Source: an uncultured Treponema sp.
GTDB taxonomy: Bacteria > Spirochaetota > Spirochaetia > Treponematales > Treponemataceae
Assembly (NCBI GenBank): GCA_937885175.1
Contig: CAKZZO010000013.1
Location: forward strand, 1 to 16,551
Reading direction: 5' to 3'
Length of the DNA stretch: 16,551 nucleotides
Shown here piece by piece: positions 14,146 through 16,551 of this stretch. The first letter of the stretch is position 1. Every line of letters begins with the position of its first letter. A program made the translations under genes and the position numbers. The notes under the pieces are model-generated. The model was not told where the DNA came from and ran no database searches. It worked only from the letters and a program-made list of their open reading frames with translations.

Positions 14146-16464
14146 ATGTTTAAGCCAGTTTTCTATATCCTATCCGCGCTCTATCCGATTCTTGTCTTCA
14201 CTTGTCTGGTGGTACTCAAGGTGCCGGTGCGGATTTTTTCTTTGTTTGTCATAGTAATCGCCGCCGCCTATTTTCTGACGGCAACGCAGGACAAGGACAA
14301 AAAAAAGACTGCACGGCTTTTGATTTCTTCCGGGCTTTTACTGACCGCAGGAATTATCTGCCTGGTGACGGGAAGCACGATTTTCTTAAAATGCTATCCT
14401 GTTGTCATCAGTGCCATCTTTCTCGGAGTCTTTGGCTATACACTTTTTTCCCGCCCTACGATGATTTTCCGCTTTGCCACGATGATGGACAAATCAATCC
14501 GTGGCTCACTGGCAGAAAAACGTGTGGAAGCCTACTGCAATAAAGTGACCCTTATCTGGTGCGTCTTCTTCATATTGAATGGAACGGTAGCCCTGCTGAC
14601 CGTCTTTACAAAAAGTGATATACTCTGGTCAGTCTATAACGGTGGCATTTCCTATGTGCTTATGGGAATGCTTTTTGCCGGCGAATTTATTGTCAGAAAG
14701 GTGGTAAACGCAAAAATGCCAAAGTCAGTACCAATTTCCCAATTCAATGCAAAATCACGCTCCATGGATACGGTGCTCTGCTACGAGCGCAAATGGACGG
14801 ACGCAACTTACCTTACCTGGGGAGATTTTTTACGCGACAGTGCCAAAATGCGGGCCTTCATCAAAAGCCATGACGACAGCCAAAAGTGGATTCTCCACTG
14901 CGATGACTACTGGTATTTTCTGTCGGCTTTTGTAGCCCTGCTTCAGTGCGGAAAGGAAATTCTTTTGACTGCAAATGTTTCCCCTTCATTCATCGCAGAA
15001 ATCCGCAGCGAGCCAACCATCCGCTTTTTGACCGACATTCCTGACACGCCCGACACGGATTTTGTTCCTCAGATTCTAAAAGACAGCCCAGAACCCACCG
15101 AAGCCGAAAAAATGACCACGCCGCAGATTGTCGCGGACGACAGCAGGATTATGATGTACACTTCAGGCTCAACTGGTCATCCCAAGGCAGTACACCAGCG
15201 GCTTACCGAGTTTGAAATGGACAATGCATTCGTCCTCAGCAAATGGGGCGAAGAATTTTTGAGCCGCAAACTCTGTGCCACCGTAAGCCAGCACCACATC
15301 TACGGGCTCTTGTTCACGATTATGCTGCCTTTTACCATTGCGCTTCCTATCCGCAGAAAGAGGATTGAACTTCCCGAAGAATTTGAACTTTTAGACGATG
15401 AAAACTACATGATTATCGCCGTTCCTGCCTTCCTCAAAAGAACCTGTGCCGAATATGCACATGAAAAACTGCCCCTCAAAAACCCCTGGATTTTTACCAG
15501 CGGCGGAGTCCTTACGCCCGAAGTGGCAAAAGACACTGACAGCGTATTTGGCTTTTGGCCCATGGAAGTGTATGGCTCTACGGAAACCAGCGGTATTGCC
15601 TACCGCCAGAGCAAAAACGGCTTGGAATGGACACCCTTTGACAATGCAAAAATCTGGAAGAATGAGGACGGATGCCTTGTCATCATTTCGCCCTACATCA
15701 AGGATCCGGCAGGATTTGCCACAGGTGACTTGGTGGAGATTCACAAAGACGGTCGCTTTTTGCTCAAAGGTCGTGCAGACAGCATCGTAAAAATTGAGGA
15801 AAAACGCATTTCCCTTACCGAAGTAGAAAACCGTCTCCTGCAGTCTGGGCTGGTGCAGGATGTATGCGTCGTTCCCATGAGCGACCGCCGCCAGTATCTT
15901 GCCGCCGCCCTGGTATTGAATGCCCAAGGAAAAGCCAAATTTGCTGACAGCGAAAAATACTTGATTAACCGCTACTTCCACGACTATCTGATGCAATTTT
16001 TTGAAAATGTCGTCCTGCCAAAAAAATGGCGCTATCTGGAGGCAATTCCCATGGACGTGCAGGGAAAGAAAAAGAAGCCTGAAATTCAAGCCCTCTTTGC
16101 ACCCAAAAATCCCCATGGCATTCCCGCAGAAACCGTCATGTACAAGAAAGACAATGCCGTGGATTTGGAAGTAACGATTCCCGCCACCAGCGACTATTTT
16201 GACGGACACTTTCCCGACTTCAAACTGCTTCCCGCCGTAGCACAGGTGGATTTGATTGCCCTCTTTGCCCAGCGGTATTTTGGGCTTTCCCGCAGTATTC
16301 CCGAAATCAAACGCTGTAAATTCACCGAAAAAATTCTGCCGGATACAAAGGTGGTCTTTCATCTTTCATACGATGAGGCAAAAAACAGTCTGGCTTTCAA
16401 ACTACAGGACTTTAGCGCACAAGTCACCTATTCCAGCGGAACTTACACGGCCTCAAAAGAATAA
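14146..16464 (+). CDS. three-part fusion: COG4648 membrane protein, acyl-AMP ligase, ApeI-like dehydratase
   Basis: This 772-residue protein has three parts. Residues 1-190 hold several hydrophobic segments with the COG4648 pattern, from RVEAYCNKVTLIWCVFFILN through YNGGISYVLMGMLFAGE (about 126-180). Residues about 195-655 form an adenylate-forming ligase: P-loop TSGSTGHPK (339-347), YGSTET (476-481), ATGD (525-528), the hinge region KGRADSIVKIEEKRIS, and a Lys near 641 in MDVQGKKKKPEI. Residues about 672-772 are a hot-dog dehydratase with DGHFPDF (His688). In aryl polyene clusters these are usually three adjacent genes (COG4648 protein, ApeH, ApeI) after two carriers; here they are one. Expected roles are loading an aryl acid onto the carrier and dehydrating 3-hydroxyacyl intermediates. 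The usual LPGVxQ after HFP reads LPAVAQ. No clear Shine-Dalgarno precedes the ATG; an in-frame stop just upstream (14131) rules out an earlier start. Confidence 0.9.
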   Translation: MFKPVFYILSALYPILVFTCLVVLKVPVRIFSLFVIVIAAAYFLTATQDKDKKKTARLLISSGLLLTAGIICLVTGSTIFLKCYPVVISAIFLGVFGYTLFSRPTMIFRFATMMDKSIRGSLAEKRVEAYCNKVTLIWCVFFILNGTVALLTVFTKSDILWSVYNGGISYVLMGMLFAGEFIVRKVVNAKMPKSVPISQFNAKSRSMDTVLCYERKWTDATYLTWGDFLRDSAKMRAFIKSHDDSQKWILHCDDYWYFLSAFVALLQCGKEILLTANVSPSFIAEIRSEPTIRFLTDIPDTPDTDFVPQILKDSPEPTEAEKMTTPQIVADDSRIMMYTSGSTGHPKAVHQRLTEFEMDNAFVLSKWGEEFLSRKLCATVSQHHIYGLLFTIMLPFTIALPIRRKRIELPEEFELLDDENYMIIAVPAFLKRTCAEYAHEKLPLKNPWIFTSGGVLTPEVAKDTDSVFGFWPMEVYGSTETSGIAYRQSKNGLEWTPFDNAKIWKNEDGCLVIISPYIKDPAGFATGDLVEIHKDGRFLLKGRADSIVKIEEKRISLTEVENRLLQSGLVQDVCVVPMSDRRQYLAAALVLNAQGKAKFADSEKYLINRYFHDYLMQFFENVVLPKKWRYLEAIPMDVQGKKKKPEIQALFAPKNPHGIPAETVMYKKDNAVDLEVTIPATSDYFDGHFPDFKLLPAVAQVDLIALFAQRYFGLSRSIPEIKRCKFTEKILPDTKVVFHLSYDEAKNSLAFKLQDFSAQVTYSSGTYTASKE

Positions 16465-16477
16465 ACCTCCACCCGAA

Positions 16478-16551
16478 CAGGGCAAACGCATTATACATAT
16501 CGTGCTTGCATATCGGCTGGACAAATGAAAAGTAGTTGCAGCAAAAAGGCT
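16478..16551 (+). repeat. 74-bp terminal repeat, copy B
   Basis: This is the inverted partner of 9-82, with 68 of 74 bases identical. It begins 13 bp after the stop codon of the fusion gene and runs to the last base of the window, so the full unit may be longer. It contains CATATCG twice, 13 bp apart. It has the same orientation relative to its upstream gene as copy A has to the lipoprotein gene. No terminator with a T tract was found between the fusion gene and the repeat. Confidence 0.85.

Noticed and set aside
15391..16362. 323-codon open frame antisense to the fusion gene
   Set aside because: It is opposite well-conserved ligase and dehydratase motifs and has no recognisable motif or ribosome site of its own.
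1..16551. tRNA, rRNA, CRISPR, transposase or phage genes
   Set aside because: None of their characteristic sequences was seen on either strand.

Overview
The window looks like a chromosomal segment of a host-associated spirochaete, most likely a Treponema. The grounds are the style of the genes: lax-lipobox lipoproteins, a SinR-like XRE regulator, dCache-type sensor proteins, short intergenic palindromes, and moderate GC with AT-rich promoters. This is an inference from gene style; the sequence carries no rRNA or other marker. No tRNA, rRNA, CRISPR array, transposase or phage gene was seen.

Layout from left to right. (1) 1-173: a 74-bp repeat copy and a nested palindrome. (2) 174-2816 (-): a large lipoprotein with five ~90-residue repeats. 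It is divergent from a small XRE regulator (2925-3248), and the two predicted promoters overlap head-on across an inverted repeat that looks like an operator. (3) 3245-6487 (-): an M3-family oligoendopeptidase followed 3 nt later by a MATE exporter. (4) 6663-7283 (+): a TPR lipoprotein, converging on an alpha/beta-hydrolase esterase (7304-8143, -). (5) 8144-8529: the only long gene-poor gap. It holds two related palindromes, an extended -10 promoter, and a 25-codon hydrophobic, cationic small ORF whose strong Shine-Dalgarno lies in a hairpin loop. (6) 8530-9252 (+): MTA/SAH nucleosidase. (7) 9255-13492 (-): a dCache diguanylate cyclase translationally coupled to a dCache hybrid histidine kinase with receiver and HPt domains. 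(8) 13598-16464 (+): two aryl-polyene-type acyl carrier proteins, then one 772-residue protein that appears to join three aryl polyene (APE) pathway proteins: the COG4648 membrane protein, the acyl-AMP ligase and the ApeI-like dehydratase. (9) 16478-16551: the second copy of the 74-bp repeat, inverted relative to the first.

The right end is the most interesting part. It looks like the front of an APE or related polyene-lipid cluster in a spirochaete, with an unusual three-way fusion, placed divergently from a c-di-GMP/phosphorelay module that might control it. The ketosynthase, ketoreductase, acyltransferase and export genes that would confirm the pathway are not in the window. Both window ends fall in the same repeat, so either the assembly broke at a dispersed repeat or the segment is truly bracketed by it. 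A recurring feature is strong promoter-like sequence placed so that transcription would start at the start codon, with no Shine-Dalgarno (at 6663 and 13598, and possibly 6487).
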